NCBI GenBank assembly: GCA_016790435.1
Contig: JAEUPE010000011.1
Coordinates: 1 to 43,137, forward strand
Source: Rubrivivax sp.
GTDB taxonomy: Bacteria; Pseudomonadota; Gammaproteobacteria; Burkholderiales; Burkholderiaceae_C
Direction: 5' to 3'
Length of the DNA stretch: 43,137 bases
The notes under the pieces were generated by a model. That model was not told the DNA's origin. It saw nothing but the letters and a program-made list of their open reading frames with translations, and made no database searches. Every line of letters begins with the position of its first letter. Position 1 is the stretch's first letter. Positions 1-8,853 of the stretch are shown here, piece by piece. The translations under genes were made by a program, and so were the position numbers.

Positions 1-1
1 G

Positions 2-2224
2 CCGCTGTTCAGCCGGTTCCAGATCGAGCACCAGATCGAGACCGCGTTCAGCCGCACCGTCAACCTGCCCAGCGGCGGCGCCATCGTCATCGACCACACC
101 GAAGCGCTGGTGGCGGTGGACGTGAACAGCGCGCGCGCCACACGCGGCACGGACATCGAGGAGACGGCGACCCGCACCAACCTCGAGGCGGCCGACGAGA
201 TCGCGCGCCAGATGCGGCTGCGCGACCTGGGCGGCCTCATCGTCGTCGACTTCATCGACATGGAGGAGAGCAAGAACCGCCGCGAGGTGGAGCAGCGCCT
301 TCGTGACGCCCTGCGCTTCGACCGCGCGCGCGTGCAGTTCTCGTCCATCAGCAAGTTCGGCCTGCTCGAGCTCAGCCGCCAGCGCCTGCGCCCGGCGTTG
401 AGCGAAGGCAGCCACATCACCTGCCCGCGTTGCAACGGCACCGGCCACATCCGCGACACCGAAAGCTCCGCGCTGCAGATCCTGCGCATGGTGCAGGAGG
501 AGTCGATGAAGGACAACACCGCCGCCGTGCACGTGCAGGTGCCGGTGGAGGTGACGAGCTTCCTGCTCAACGAGAAGCGCCCCGAGATCAGCAAGATCGA
601 GCTCAAGCAGCGCGTCACCGTGCTGCTGGTGCCCAACAAGCACCTGGAAACGCCGAACTACAAGCTCGAGCGCCTGCGCCACGACGACCCGCGCCTGGAG
701 AGCTTCCGTGCCAGCTACACGATGGTGGAAGAGCCTGACGACGAGGTCGGCATCACCCGCCGCGAGAAGGCCAAGGCCAAGCAGGAACCGGTGATCAAGG
801 GCGTGCTGCCCGACCAGCCCGCGCCGCCAGCGCCGCCGCCCGCACCCTTGCCCGTGAAGGCGCCGGCGCCGGTGGCCGCGGCGCCTGCGCCCGTGCAGCC
901 TCCACCTGCAACGGTGGCGGCGCCGACCGCGGTTGCCGCGGGCAGCGGCTTCTTCGGCTGGGTCAAGAAGCTGTTCGGAGGTGCGCCGGCAGAGCCCGCG
1001 CGCGCGATCGAAGTGCCCGCCACCAAGCCGGAAGCGGCGGCTGCCGATGCGGCGAGGGCGGATGGGCGACGTGGCGAACGCGGTGGTGAGCGCGGCGGCG
1101 ACCGGGGTGCACGCGGTGAACGCGGCGGCCGCGGTGAGCGCGGTGGCCGCAACGGCCGCGACCGGGGTGGGCGTGATGGACGCGAGGGCCGAGAAGGCCG
1201 TGAAGGCCGTGAGGCGCGCGAAGGCCGCGAAGGCCGCGAAGGCCGACCGCCCCGTCGTGACGCGCCTGCCGAAGGTGCGCCCGCAGGCGCGAGCCCGGCC
1301 GCGCGCGAGGAGCGCGGCGAGCGTCCTGAGCGTGGAGAGCGCGCCGACCGAGCCGAGCGCGGCCCGCGCGGCGGCGACGCTGCGCGCAACGCACGCCCCG
1401 AACGCACACCCCAGCCCGCCGTGGCGCCCGGCGCCGCTGGCGAAGGCGACTTCGTCGACACCATCCCCGTGGGCGAAGGCACCGAGGCCGAACGCGAGGG
1501 CCGCCGTCGGCGGCGGCGTGGCGGTCGCGGCCGCGGCGAGGGACGGGACGAGACCGGCCTGTCGAACGGAGCCGAGGCCACCAGCGGCAGCGAACGCGCG
1601 CCATCCCCCGAGGCCAGCGCCGCCTCGACGGAAGGTGACGCCGCGACAGCGACGGAAGCGCGTGCGCCGCGTGCCGGAGGCGACTCAGGCGAGCGTGGAG
1701 AGCGCGGAGAGCGCCCGGACGGTGATGACCGTGGTGGCGAGCGCGACGGTCGCCGCCGCCGCGGTGGCCGTGGCCGGCGCGACTTCGCCGACAGCGGCAG
1801 CGGTGCACAGGGCCAGCTCGACATGGGCGGGATGGGCGCCGCCGAAGCCGGCACCGGCGCGGCCGAAGGCACTTCGCCTGCGGCCGTCGCAGCGCCGGCA
1901 ATCACCGAACGGATGGCCGAGCGGCCAACCGAGTCGGCCGCTGCACCGCGCCCGCCTCAGGCCGCCGAGCCGATCCGCATCGTGCGCTACGACCTTCCCG
2001 CGGCCGACCTGCAGGCTGTCGCGAGTGCCGCCGGCCTCGAGTGGGTGGGCAGCGATGCCGAGAAGGTGGCCGCCGTTCAGGCAGCGATGGCCGCTGAGCC
2101 CAAGCCCGTGCATGTGGCGCGCGAACCCCGGCCACCCGTCGTCATCGATGAGGGGCCGCTCGTGCTCGTCGAAACGCGCAAGGACCTGTCGCAGGTCAGG
2201 CTGCCGTTCGAGTCGTCCAACTGA
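2..2224 (+). CDS. rne: Ribonuclease E, 5'-truncated by the window edge
   Basis: Endoribonuclease that processes rRNA and tRNA and starts mRNA decay. The reading frame is open from base 2, so the N-terminal S1 domain lies outside the window. What remains begins in the DNase I-like catalytic domain. The two metal-binding aspartates are in VAVDVNS (about residues 36-42 of the fragment) and VVDFIDM. The zinc-link motif CPRCNGTG, which joins two protomers in the tetramer, follows, and then the small domain. After about residue 250 the protein changes to a Pro/Ala linker, then a long Arg/Gly/Glu-rich tail typical of the disordered scaffold half that binds RNA and degradosome partners. A short conserved stretch closes the C-terminus. 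The catalytic core is unmistakable. The tail is low-complexity and its partners cannot be read from sequence. It is convergent with nagZ. Confidence 0.96.
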   Translation, partial: PLFSRFQIEHQIETAFSRTVNLPSGGAIVIDHTEALVAVDVNSARATRGTDIEETATRTNLEAADEIARQMRLRDLGGLIVVDFIDMEESKNRREVEQRLRDALRFDRARVQFSSISKFGLLELSRQRLRPALSEGSHITCPRCNGTGHIRDTESSALQILRMVQEESMKDNTAAVHVQVPVEVTSFLLNEKRPEISKIELKQRVTVLLVPNKHLETPNYKLERLRHDDPRLESFRASYTMVEEPDDEVGITRREKAKAKQEPVIKGVLPDQPAPPAPPPAPLPVKAPAPVAAAPAPVQPPPATVAAPTAVAAGSGFFGWVKKLFGGAPAEPARAIEVPATKPEAAAADAARADGRRGERGGERGGDRGARGERGGRGERGGRNGRDRGGRDGREGREGREGREAREGREGREGRPPRRDAPAEGAPAGASPAAREERGERPERGERADRAERGPRGGDAARNARPERTPQPAVAPGAAGEGDFVDTIPVGEGTEAEREGRRRRRRGGRGRGEGRDETGLSNGAEATSGSERAPSPEASAASTEGDAATATEARAPRAGGDSGERGERGERPDGDDRGGERDGRRRRGGRGRRDFADSGSGAQGQLDMGGMGAAEAGTGAAEGTSPAAVAAPAITERMAERPTESAAAPRPPQAAEPIRIVRYDLPAADLQAVASAAGLEWVGSDAEKVAAVQAAMAAEPKPVHVAREPRPPVVIDEGPLVLVETRKDLSQVRLPFESSN
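1061..1255 (+). repeat. Arg/Gly/Glu-coding repeat tract in the rne tail
   Basis: Imperfect tandem short repeats inside rne. They encode GERGG/GDRG units followed by runs of GRE/GRD units. The nucleotide core is a repeated 9-mer of the type gaaggccgc/gaaggccgt around 1190-1245. Being in-frame triplet-multiple repeats, they probably expand and contract by slippage without breaking the frame. The encoded RGG-like segment is a likely RNA-binding part of RNase E. Confidence 0.8.
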
Positions 2225-2244
2225 CCTGATACGAGCACTTTGCA

Positions 2245-2276
2245 GCGCCTTCCGGGGTGCGATGCCCCAGCGGCGC
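2245..2276. terminator. Possible hairpin between convergent rne and nagZ
   Basis: GCGCC (2245-2249) pairs with GGCGC (2272-2276), and inside it GGGG (2254-2257) pairs with CCCC (2265-2268). It lies just after the rne stop, between convergent genes, where a terminator is expected. There is no T-run on either side, so the call is weak. Confidence 0.3.
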
Positions 2277-2300
2277 GCCGGGCGCTTTCCCTGTCGATGC

Positions 2301-3371
2301 TCAGGGCAGGCGCTCGAGCGAGCGCTGGTAGGCTGGGTCGTGCATCAGCGCGTCCCAGGCCAGCGGTGGTGCGGTCGGCAGCAGCCCCTGACGGCGCATT
2401 TCGCTGTCGGGATCGGGTGACCATCGGCCGTCAGCCGCGGCATCGGCGAGGCCCTCGAGCAGTTCGTCCACAGCCTTGCCGTCGTCGACCGATTGGTTGC
2501 ACAACAGCACCATGTCGCAGCCGGCCTGCAGCGCCAGCGCCGCGGCCTCGGTGAAGCTGAGCGCGGCGCCATCAAGATGGCGAGCGCCTTCCATGCTCAG
2601 GTCGTCGCTGAAGACGGCGCCCGTGAAGCCCATGCGCTCGCGCAGGATCTCCTTCAGCCAGCGTTCCGAGAAGCCGGCCGGGCGGTGGTCGACCTTGGCG
2701 TAGACCACATGCGCCGGCATCACCGCGGTCAGCGTGGCGCTGAGCCACGCATAGGGCGCGGCGTCGTCCTCGAGGAGGGCCTTCAGGCTGCGGCGGTCCA
2801 CCGGCGTGGCGACATGGCTGTCGGCCTTGACGAAGCCATGGCCGGGGAAGTGCTTGCCGCAGTGCGCCATGCCGGCACGCAGCATGCCGTGCGCCACGCT
2901 CTTGGCCAGCAGCGCGGCCACGCGCGCATCGCGGTGGAAGGCGCGGTCACCGATGACGCTGCTGCCACCGTGGTCGAGGTCGAGCACGGGAGCGAAGGAA
3001 AGGTCCACGCCGCAGGAACGCAACTCAGCGGCCAGCACGTGGCCGAGTGCGCTGGCGGCGTCGGTGGCGGTCATCGCATCGCGCATCCACAGTTCGCCGA
3101 GCGCGCGCATGGCCGGCAAGGCGGTGAATCCGTCGGTGCGGAAGCGTTGCACGCGGCCGCCTTCGTGGTCGACGCAGACGAGGCAATCGGGACGCAACGA
3201 CTTGATCTCAGCCGTCAGCTCGGTGAGCTGGCGCCGGCTCACCCAATTGCGCGCGAAGAGGATGAGGCCGCCCGTGAGCGGGTGCGCGATGCGCCGGCGG
3301 TCGTCGGCCGTGAGGGCCAGGCCGGCGATGTCGAGCACCACGGGTGCGTGCACTTCTTGATCGTTGGTCAT
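2301..3371 (-). CDS. nagZ: Beta-N-acetylhexosaminidase NagZ
   Basis: Cytoplasmic glycoside hydrolase family 3 enzyme that removes N-acetylglucosamine from anhydromuropeptides during peptidoglycan recycling. The 356-residue length fits the single-domain bacterial NagZ. Visible signatures are [11 protein letters not shown] (68-78), the mobile catalytic loop KHFPGHG (173-179) with the acid/base histidine in DSH (184-186), and FSDDLSM (254-260) carrying the nucleophilic aspartate. It is the last gene of the leftward lepA-to-nagZ series. Its ATG overlaps the acpS stop as ATGA, so translation is probably coupled. Confidence 0.95.
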   Translation of the reverse strand: MTNDQEVHAPVVLDIAGLALTADDRRRIAHPLTGGLILFARNWVSRRQLTELTAEIKSLRPDCLVCVDHEGGRVQRFRTDGFTALPAMRALGELWMRDAMTATDAASALGHVLAAELRSCGVDLSFAPVLDLDHGGSSVIGDRAFHRDARVAALLAKSVAHGMLRAGMAHCGKHFPGHGFVKADSHVATPVDRRSLKALLEDDAAPYAWLSATLTAVMPAHVVYAKVDHRPAGFSERWLKEILRERMGFTGAVFSDDLSMEGARHLDGAALSFTEAAALALQAGCDMVLLCNQSVDDGKAVDELLEGLADAAADGRWSPDPDSEMRRQGLLPTAPPLAWDALMHDPAYQRSLERLP

Positions 3372-3775
3372 GGGGTCACGGTCTCGGGTTTCTCGACGAC
3401 GACGAACGCGGCCACGTAGTCCGATTCGTCGGTGATGCTGACATGGGCCACGAGGGCCCGCTCGGCGAACCAGTCGGCCAGCGCGCCCGACAGGCGGATC
3501 ACCGGCTTGCCGCTCGGCTCGTTGAGGATCTCGCAGGTCGACCAGGTCATCGGCATGCGGATGCCCAGGCCGATGGCCTTGGAGAACGCCTCCTTGGCCG
3601 AGAAGCGCGTGGCGAGGAAGCGCAGGCCACGCGCCGGATGGCGGCCGCGGCGAACGTGGAAAACCTTCAGTTCGGCCGGCCCGAGCACCCGTTCGGCGAA
3701 GCGGTCACCACGGCGCGCCAGCGTCTGCTCCATGCGGCGCAGGTCGCAGATGTCCGTGCCGATGCCGTAGATCAC
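3368..3775 (-). CDS. acpS: Holo-[acyl-carrier-protein] synthase
   Basis: Transfers 4'-phosphopantetheine from CoA to the serine of apo-ACP and so activates the acyl carrier protein encoded elsewhere in this window. The protein opens with IYGIGTDIC, whose aspartate binds magnesium, and has the second signature [13 protein letters not shown] chose the GTG at 3775 because it places the conserved GIGTD at residues 4-8 and gives 135 residues, close to the family norm. An in-frame upstream ATG at 3967 would add 64 unrelated residues inside pdxJ. About 64 bases separate it from pdxJ. The 3' end overlaps nagZ by four bases. Confidence 0.94.
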   Translation of the reverse strand: MIYGIGTDICDLRRMEQTLARRGDRFAERVLGPAELKVFHVRRGRHPARGLRFLATRFSAKEAFSKAIGLGIRMPMTWSTCEILNEPSGKPVIRLSGALADWFAERALVAHVSITDESDYVAAFVVVEKPETVTP

Positions 3776-3839
3776 CGTTCGGCCTGGGGAACCTGCGTTC
3801 TGCGCACGGCGGTCGTCGCCCGATGTCGGCCCGATGGGT

Positions 3840-4646
3840 TCAGACCGGCGCCGCGGCGCGGCGGATGATGCGCTGGTAGTCACGCACGGTCTCGGGCAGG
3901 CCCAGTTCCAGCGCGTCGGCGATGAGCGCGTGGCCGATGGAGACCTCGAGCACTCCGGGCACCGCATGCAGGAAGTCGCCGAGGTTCTCGCGGTTGAGGT
4001 CGTGGCCGGCGTTCACGCCGAGACCGGCCGCGGCAGCAGCGCGGGCCGCGGCGGCGAACCGTTCGATCTGGTGCGCCTGATCGGCCGTGCCATGCGCAGC
4101 GGCATAGGGCTCGGTATACAGCTCCACGCGGTCGGCGCCGACCGCGTGCGCCAGCGGCATGGCGGCCGGATCGGCGTCCATGAAGAGGCTCACCCGCACG
4201 CCGAGGGTGCGGCACTCGTCGATGAGCGGCCGCACGCGTTCGCCATCGGCGGCGAGGTTCCAGCCATGGTCGCTCGTGAACTGGCCTTCGCTGTCGGGCA
4301 CGAAGGTCGCCTGATGGGGCCGCACGGCGCGAATGAAGTCCATCAGGTTGTGGAACGGATTGCCTTCGATGTTGTATTCGGCCCGGGGCCACCGCTTCAT
4401 CAGCGTGGCGAGGTCGTGCACGTCGTGGGCTCGGATGTGGCGCTCGTCGGGGCGCGGGTGCACGGTGATGCCGTCGGCGCCCGCTTCCAACGACAACGTG
4501 GCCGCGCGCACGACGCTCGGGATGCCGAGATGCCGCGTGTTGCGCAGCAGCGCCACCTTGTTGACGTTGACCGAAAGCGCCGTACCGCCGACTCCATGGC
4601 GGCCGGCACCGGCCTGTGCGCTTTCCTGGGCAATGAGCGGGTTCAT
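3840..4646 (-). CDS. pdxJ: Pyridoxine 5'-phosphate synthase
   Basis: Condenses 1-deoxyxylulose 5-phosphate with 3-amino-2-oxopropyl phosphate to make pyridoxine 5'-phosphate, the last ring-forming step of DXP-dependent vitamin B6 synthesis. It is a TIM-barrel protein. At 268 residues it is slightly longer than the E. coli enzyme. Conserved blocks are [48 protein letters not shown] and [11 protein letters not shown]. The first block reads NVNKV where E. coli has NIDHI. I take this as a lineage variant of the family, not a defect. The ATG at 4646 overlaps the recO stop as ATGA. The reading frame is open further upstream but lies in recO. Confidence 0.94.
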   Translation of the reverse strand: MNPLIAQESAQAGAGRHGVGGTALSVNVNKVALLRNTRHLGIPSVVRAATLSLEAGADGITVHPRPDERHIRAHDVHDLATLMKRWPRAEYNIEGNPFHNLMDFIRAVRPHQATFVPDSEGQFTSDHGWNLAADGERVRPLIDECRTLGVRVSLFMDADPAAMPLAHAVGADRVELYTEPYAAAHGTADQAHQIERFAAAARAAAAAGLGVNAGHDLNRENLGDFLHAVPGVLEVSIGHALIADALELGLPETVRDYQRIIRRAAAPV

Positions 4647-5425
4647 CGTTCCTGCGGGAGGGCCGCCAGGCGCTGCAGCTGCAGACCGACGCGGCGGGTG
4701 CGCAACTGCGCGGTGGACAGATGATAGTGAACGAGGTTGCGCAGCGGCGCGCGCAGCAGCGAGGCGCTGCCGGCGCAGGCATGGCGCAATGCGGCTGGGC
4801 TGCCGTGCTGCAGCGCCGCTTGCAGGGCCACCCAGGTGGCGCCCGGCGCGCCTTCGGTGTCGGGCACGATGCCGGACTCGGGCGACAGCGTGTAGCGGCG
4901 CTCGGCATGAACCGGCTCGGCGCTCGCCGTGACGACATTCAGTTCGGGCAGCCAGCCCAGCTCGCGCAGCAATACGAGTTCGAAGGCGCGCAGGGCCACC
5001 GCCTCCGTGTCGGCGGCAAGCGTGGTTGAGGCGGCAGCCAGCACTGTGAGCGTCTCGGCATAGGCGTCGAAGAGCGTCGGGTGCGGATCTTGCCGGGCGA
5101 GCCCCTTGAGCAGCAGTTCGTTCAGGTAGAAGCCGGACATCAGCCCCGCCGCCGGCAGAGGCACGCCACCACCCCATTCCACCGAACGCAGGCTCTTCAC
5201 TTCGCCGTCTTCGTCGGTGGCGGTGCGCGACAGCCAGACGGTGAGTGGATGGAAAGGCAGCAGCAGCGGCCGGAAATTCGAAGTCGGCCGCTTGGCCCCC
5301 TTCGCAACGACGACCACCCGGCCGTGGCTGCGCGTGAAGAGGTCGACGATGAGACTCGACTCGCTCCAGTCGTAGCTGTGCAGCACAAAGGCAGCGAGGG
5401 GCGGCGTGGCGCGGGCGGTGGCCAT
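4643..5425 (-). CDS. recO: DNA repair protein RecO
   Basis: RecF-pathway mediator that helps load RecA on SSB-coated gaps and anneals complementary strands. The 260-residue product begins with an N-terminal OB-fold (about residues 10-85). In it I see FVLHSYDWSESSLIVDLFTRSHGR, shown here only as landmarks FVLH, ESS and SHGR, followed by VVAKGAKR. The all-helical C-terminal domain comes next. No complete zinc-finger cysteine set is visible, as in many proteobacterial RecO proteins. It sits between era and pdxJ, the common era-recO-pdxJ order, and its stop overlaps the pdxJ start. Confidence 0.93.
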   Translation of the reverse strand: MATARATPPLAAFVLHSYDWSESSLIVDLFTRSHGRVVVVAKGAKRPTSNFRPLLLPFHPLTVWLSRTATDEDGEVKSLRSVEWGGGVPLPAAGLMSGFYLNELLLKGLARQDPHPTLFDAYAETLTVLAAASTTLAADTEAVALRAFELVLLRELGWLPELNVVTASAEPVHAERRYTLSPESGIVPDTEGAPGATWVALQAALQHGSPAALRHACAGSASLLRAPLRNLVHYHLSTAQLRTRRVGLQLQRLAALPQER

Positions 5426-5495
5426 CGGCTCAGGGCATCAACGCGCGGGACGTCGGCGCAATAGGTTCAATGCGAGGAAGGCTGCCGGCCCCGGC

Positions 5496-6524
5496 TCACT
5501 CGTAGCCGTAGCTGCGCAGGTGCGCCTCGTCGTCGGCCCAGCCGGAGCGCACCTTGACCCAGAGTTCTAGGAAGACGCGGGCCTCGAGCAGCTTCTCGAG
5601 TTCCTGTCGGGCTTCGCTACCGATACGCTTGAGTCGCTCGCCGCCCTCGCCGATGACCATGCCCTTGTGCGCGTCGCGCTCGACGACGATGCTGGCGGCG
5701 ATGCGCACGCGCCGCGGACCGGGAATGTCCGGCACGCGGCCGGGCGCCTCACCGTCCCCGGGTCCCTGGCCACCTTCACCACGCTTGCTGGCCTCACCCC
5801 CCTCCTCCTCCTCGAACTTCTCGATGACGACGGTGGAGGTGTAGGGCAACTCGTCGCCGGTGAGGCGGAAGAGCTTCTCGCGCACGAGCTCGCCGGCCAG
5901 GAAGCGCTCGCTGCGATCGGTGAGCGCCTCCGCCTCGTACTGCCAGGGCTGCTCGGGCAGGTAGGGCTCGACGATGGCGAACAAGCGCTCGATGTCGGCC
6001 GCCTTGCGTGCGGTCATCGGCACGAACTCGGCGAACGCATGGCGCTCCTGCATCTGCCGCAGCCACGGCAGCACGTCCTGCCGGCGCACCAGGGCATCGA
6101 GCTTGTTGGCCACGAGGATGGTGGGCTTGCCCTGCATCGACGCGTCCTGCAGCAGCGCCAGCACCTTGGCATCGTCGAGGGTGAAGCGCCCGGCCTCGCA
6201 GACGAAGAACACGACGTCGACGTCGGCCAGCGTGGCAAGCACCGTGCGGTTGAGGGTGCGGTTCAGGGCCTTCTGCTGCCGCGTCTGGAAACCCGGCGTG
6301 TCGACGAAGACAAACTGGCTGGCGCCCACGGTGCGCACGCCGGTGATCCGGTGGCGGGTCGTCTGCGCCTTCTTGGAGGTGATGCTGATCTTCTGGCCCA
6401 CGAGGGCGTTGAGCAGCGTGCTCTTGCCGACGTTGGGGCGGCCGACGATGGCGATGTGACCGCAACGTTGGGGCGGCGCCGGGAAAGGCGTGGGTTCCGC
6501 AGGGGCGGCGGTGGGCTGGGTCAT
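5496..6524 (-). CDS. era: GTPase Era, with an insertion in the KH domain
   Basis: GTPase that binds the 3' end of 16S rRNA and helps small-subunit maturation. The G domain shows G1 GRPNVGKST (28-36), G3 DTPG (75-78) and G4 NKLD (140-143). The C-terminal KH domain shows [11 protein letters not shown] and the closing [22 protein letters not shown] (landmarks LWVKV and SGWADDE). The product is 342 residues, about 40 longer than E. coli Era. Part of the excess is an N-terminal Pro-rich extension. Most is a Gly/Glu-rich insertion at about residues 238-272, between the first strand of the KH domain (TVVIEKF) and [15 protein letters not shown]. The G motifs are intact, so the protein should work. 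Confidence 0.95.
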   Translation of the reverse strand: MTQPTAAPAEPTPFPAPPQRCGHIAIVGRPNVGKSTLLNALVGQKISITSKKAQTTRHRITGVRTVGASQFVFVDTPGFQTRQQKALNRTLNRTVLATLADVDVVFFVCEAGRFTLDDAKVLALLQDASMQGKPTILVANKLDALVRRQDVLPWLRQMQERHAFAEFVPMTARKAADIERLFAIVEPYLPEQPWQYEAEALTDRSERFLAGELVREKLFRLTGDELPYTSTVVIEKFEEEEGGEASKRGEGGQGPGDGEAPGRVPDIPGPRRVRIAASIVVERDAHKGMVIGEGGERLKRIGSEARQELEKLLEARVFLELWVKVRSGWADDEAHLRSYGYE

Positions 6525-6613
6525 CGCCGACAGTAACAGGAGCGGATCGAATGCGCAGCGCGGGCGCGGCCCGGGGGCGTCAAGGCGCGGGTCACGATCG
6601 GGTCACGGGCAAG

Positions 6614-7336
6614 TCAGGAGCGCAAGGGCCCGCCGGGGCTGTCGCTGGCCTTGAGCACGCCGAGCAGCCGGCGTGCGGCCTCCTGCTCGGCGGCGCGGCG
6701 CGAGCGTCCCTCGCCGCGCTCGGTGAGCGCCAGCGTGGGCACCGAGCACTCCACCTCGAAGGTCTGCGCGTGCTTCTCGCCGCGCGTGGCGGCGATGCGG
6801 TAGGTGGGCACCGGCAGGCGGCGCGCCTGCAGCCACTCCTGCAACTCGGTCTTGGCGTCCTTGGTCCAGCTTTCGGCCTCGGTGGCCTGGATGACTTCGC
6901 CGAAGAGTCGCTGCACGACACCGAGCGCCGCCTCGTAGCCGCGCTCGAGGAACACGGCGCCGATCACCGCCTCCAGGGCATCGGCCAGGATGGAGGGGCG
7001 CTGCGCACCGCCGCCTCGCGACTCGCCTTCGGACAGCCGCAGCACCTCGGGCAGGCCGAGCACGAGCGCGGCCCGGTGCAGGCTGTCTTCGCGCACGAGG
7101 TGGGCACGTACGCGAGTGAGGTCGCCCTCGTCGCTGTCGCCGAAGCGGTCGAAGAGCAGGCGCGAAACCGCGAGGTTGAGCACCGCGTCGCCGAGAAACT
7201 CCAGCCGTTCGTTGTGGCCGGCGCCGAAACTGCGGTGCGTGAGCGCACGCTGCAGCAGGGCTTCGTTCTCGAATTGGTAGCCCAGCCGACGCTGCAGGGC
7301 CAGCAGCGGCGCCAGGGTCGGGGGGGTGGGCGGCAT
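6614..7336 (-). CDS. rnc: Ribonuclease III
   Basis: Double-stranded-RNA endonuclease for rRNA processing and antisense-guided decay. The catalytic domain carries the signature NERLEFLGD (42-50) and the second metal site ADALEAVIGA (118-127). A C-terminal double-stranded-RNA-binding domain starts near KDAKTELQEW (159-168) and ends with an RSRRAAEQEAARRLL-type helix. At 240 residues the length is normal. The ATG at 7336 is the last of three TGATG junctions spaced 11 bases apart. The two upstream ATGs open only three-codon reading frames (see findings). Era lies 89 bases downstream. Confidence 0.96.
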   Translation of the reverse strand: MPPTPPTLAPLLALQRRLGYQFENEALLQRALTHRSFGAGHNERLEFLGDAVLNLAVSRLLFDRFGDSDEGDLTRVRAHLVREDSLHRAALVLGLPEVLRLSEGESRGGGAQRPSILADALEAVIGAVFLERGYEAALGVVQRLFGEVIQATEAESWTKDAKTELQEWLQARRLPVPTYRIAATRGEKHAQTFEVECSVPTLALTERGEGRSRRAAEQEAARRLLGVLKASDSPGGPLRS

Positions 7337-7364
7337 CAGCGCAGCATCAGCGCCACATCAGCGC
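7334..7364 (-). repeat. Triple 9-bp repeat making two three-codon minicistrons before rnc
   Basis: CATCAGCGC occurs at 7334-7342, 7345-7353 and 7356-7364, an exact 11-base period. On the coding (minus) strand each copy reads GCGCTGATG. The first TGA ends the DUF4845 gene and overlaps an ATG. That ATG opens ATG-TGG-CGC-TGA, whose stop overlaps a second ATG. The second opens ATG-CTG-CGC-TGA, whose stop overlaps the rnc ATG. This reading is exact in the sequence; its function is inferred. Confidence 0.85.
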
Positions 7365-7780
7365 GTCTGGACCTGCGAGCGCCCCTCGTACTTGATCAGC
7401 AGGTACACGGGCCCGGCGATCGGCACTTCCTTGTCGTAGGCGAAGCTGATGACGACCCGGTCGTTTTCCTTGGTGATCGTGAGGTCCTTGCTGGTGATCG
7501 AGCTGATGGAGTACTCGATGTCCTTCTGGCGGTCGAAGGCTTGGCGCGCCTCGGCCACGGTGGCCGGGTTGCTCGCAGCGATCTTGGTGACGGCCCGCTG
7601 GATCGTCATGTACTCGTTGACCGTCGGCAGGGCGCGCACCAGCAGGTAGCCGAAGAAGCCGATCACGAAGGCCCAGAACAGGAGGCCGAACATCGTGACA
7701 CCGCGTTGGGCGCGACGCGGCGCCGACGGTCGGCCGTGATGGATAGACGGGTGCTTCATGGCTTTCGCGCGTGCGTCCAC
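7358..7780 (-). CDS. Small inner-membrane protein of the DUF4845 family
   Basis: No function is known to me. The 140-residue product has a basic N-terminus, one membrane segment (about residues 30-50, FGLLFWAFVIGFFGYLLVRA), then a 90-residue soluble domain that probably faces the periplasm and ends YLLIKYEGRSQVQTR. The GTG at 7780 is chosen because GGAG lies six to seven bases upstream. The ATG at 7759 lacks such a site but would keep the membrane segment. It lies between lepB and rnc, the position of DUF4845 genes in many betaproteobacteria. That placement is remembered, not searched. Confidence 0.85.
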   Translation of the reverse strand: MDARAKAMKHPSIHHGRPSAPRRAQRGVTMFGLLFWAFVIGFFGYLLVRALPTVNEYMTIQRAVTKIAASNPATVAEARQAFDRQKDIEYSISSITSKDLTITKENDRVVISFAYDKEVPIAGPVYLLIKYEGRSQVQTR

Positions 7781-7828
7781 GGTATCTCCATGCCTGCTCG
7801 GGGGTCGACCGGCGGTGGACCGGCGAGC

Positions 7829-8800
7829 CTAGTGGAAGGCGCCGATGCGGCCCAGGTTGCCGAAATTCATCCAGACGAAGAATGCCCTGCCCACGAGATT
7901 CTGGTCTGGAACGAAGCCCCAGAACCGTGAGTCCATCGAATTGTCGCGGTTGTCGCCCATCACGAAGTAGTGGCCGGGCGGCACCTTGCAGGTCACTCCT
8001 TCGGGCGCGTAGCGGCAGTTCTCGGCGAACGGGAATCGCTTCGGGTAGGGCCCGTAGCCGCCAAGCCGCTTGGGGTCGACGCGGATCATGTGCTCGACGT
8101 CGCCGAGCTTCTCGGCGAACTGGGGCGCATAGCTCAGACTGTCGTCGTCGTAGTGCTCGCCCTTGCCCACCGTCGGCACGGGTTGGCCGTTGATCGAGAG
8201 CTTCTGGTCGATGTAGGACACCTCGTCGCCCGGTATCGCCACCACGCGCTTGATGTAGTCGACCCAGGGCTCGGGCGGGTAGCGGAAGACGATGACGTCG
8301 CCCCGTTTCACCGCATTGTTGTCGACGATCTTCTTGTTGATCACCGGCAGGCGGATGCCGTAGTGAAACTTGTTGACCAGGATGAGGTCGCCGACGGCCA
8401 GCGTCGGGACCATCGAGCCGGAAGGGATCTTGAAGGGCTCGAAGAGGAACGAGCGCAGCAGGAAGACGATGAGGATCACCGGGAAGAGCCCGGCCGTCCA
8501 GTCGAGCCACCAGGGCTGCATCAGCAGCTTGTGCTTGGCTTCCTGCACGTCGCCGTCGACCTTGTCGATGCCGAGCTTGGCGAGTTCGGCGCGGCGCACG
8601 GTGTCGTTCTGCTCGAGGTTGGCCGCGGCGGCCAGGCGCGCCGGTCGGAAGTGGAAGCGCTCGGCCAGCCAGTAGGCGAGCGTGACCGAGGTCAGGATGA
8701 ACAGCAGCAGCGAGAAGTTGCCGGTCCATGCGCCGACGAACCAGCCGCCGAGGTAGACGACGAGCGCGCCGTACAGCGCGCCGGTGAGTGAACTCATCAT
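7829..8800 (-). CDS. lepB: Signal peptidase I
   Basis: Inner-membrane serine protease that removes signal peptides from exported proteins. The 323-residue product has two N-terminal membrane segments (about 5-45, possibly a hairpin, and 104-120), then the periplasmic catalytic domain. The serine nucleophile is S129 in IPSGSM (125-130), and the general-base lysine is K184 in YIKRVVAIPGD. The box E signature MGDNRDNSMDSR is intact. Two ATGs sit in tandem at 8800 and 8797, and either may be used. No clear Shine-Dalgarno sequence is seen. It is 53 bases downstream of lepA in the classical lepA-lepB order. Confidence 0.95.
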   Translation of the reverse strand: MMSSLTGALYGALVVYLGGWFVGAWTGNFSLLLFILTSVTLAYWLAERFHFRPARLAAAANLEQNDTVRRAELAKLGIDKVDGDVQEAKHKLLMQPWWLDWTAGLFPVILIVFLLRSFLFEPFKIPSGSMVPTLAVGDLILVNKFHYGIRLPVINKKIVDNNAVKRGDVIVFRYPPEPWVDYIKRVVAIPGDEVSYIDQKLSINGQPVPTVGKGEHYDDDSLSYAPQFAEKLGDVEHMIRVDPKRLGGYGPYPKRFPFAENCRYAPEGVTCKVPPGHYFVMGDNRDNSMDSRFWGFVPDQNLVGRAFFVWMNFGNLGRIGAFH

Positions 8801-8853
8801 GGGGGGATCGGTGCGCGGTAGGCGTTCTGGCGTGCTCGACGAGCGGGTGGTGA

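Noticed and set aside
715-1905. Long open frames antisense to rne and in its other forward frame
   Set aside because: They mirror the repetitive, GC-rich RNase E tail, have Arg/Pro/Ser-rich nonsense composition and no family signature.
3776-3967. 64-residue N-terminal extension of acpS
   Set aside because: It lies inside pdxJ and the standard AcpS start is at the GTG 3775.
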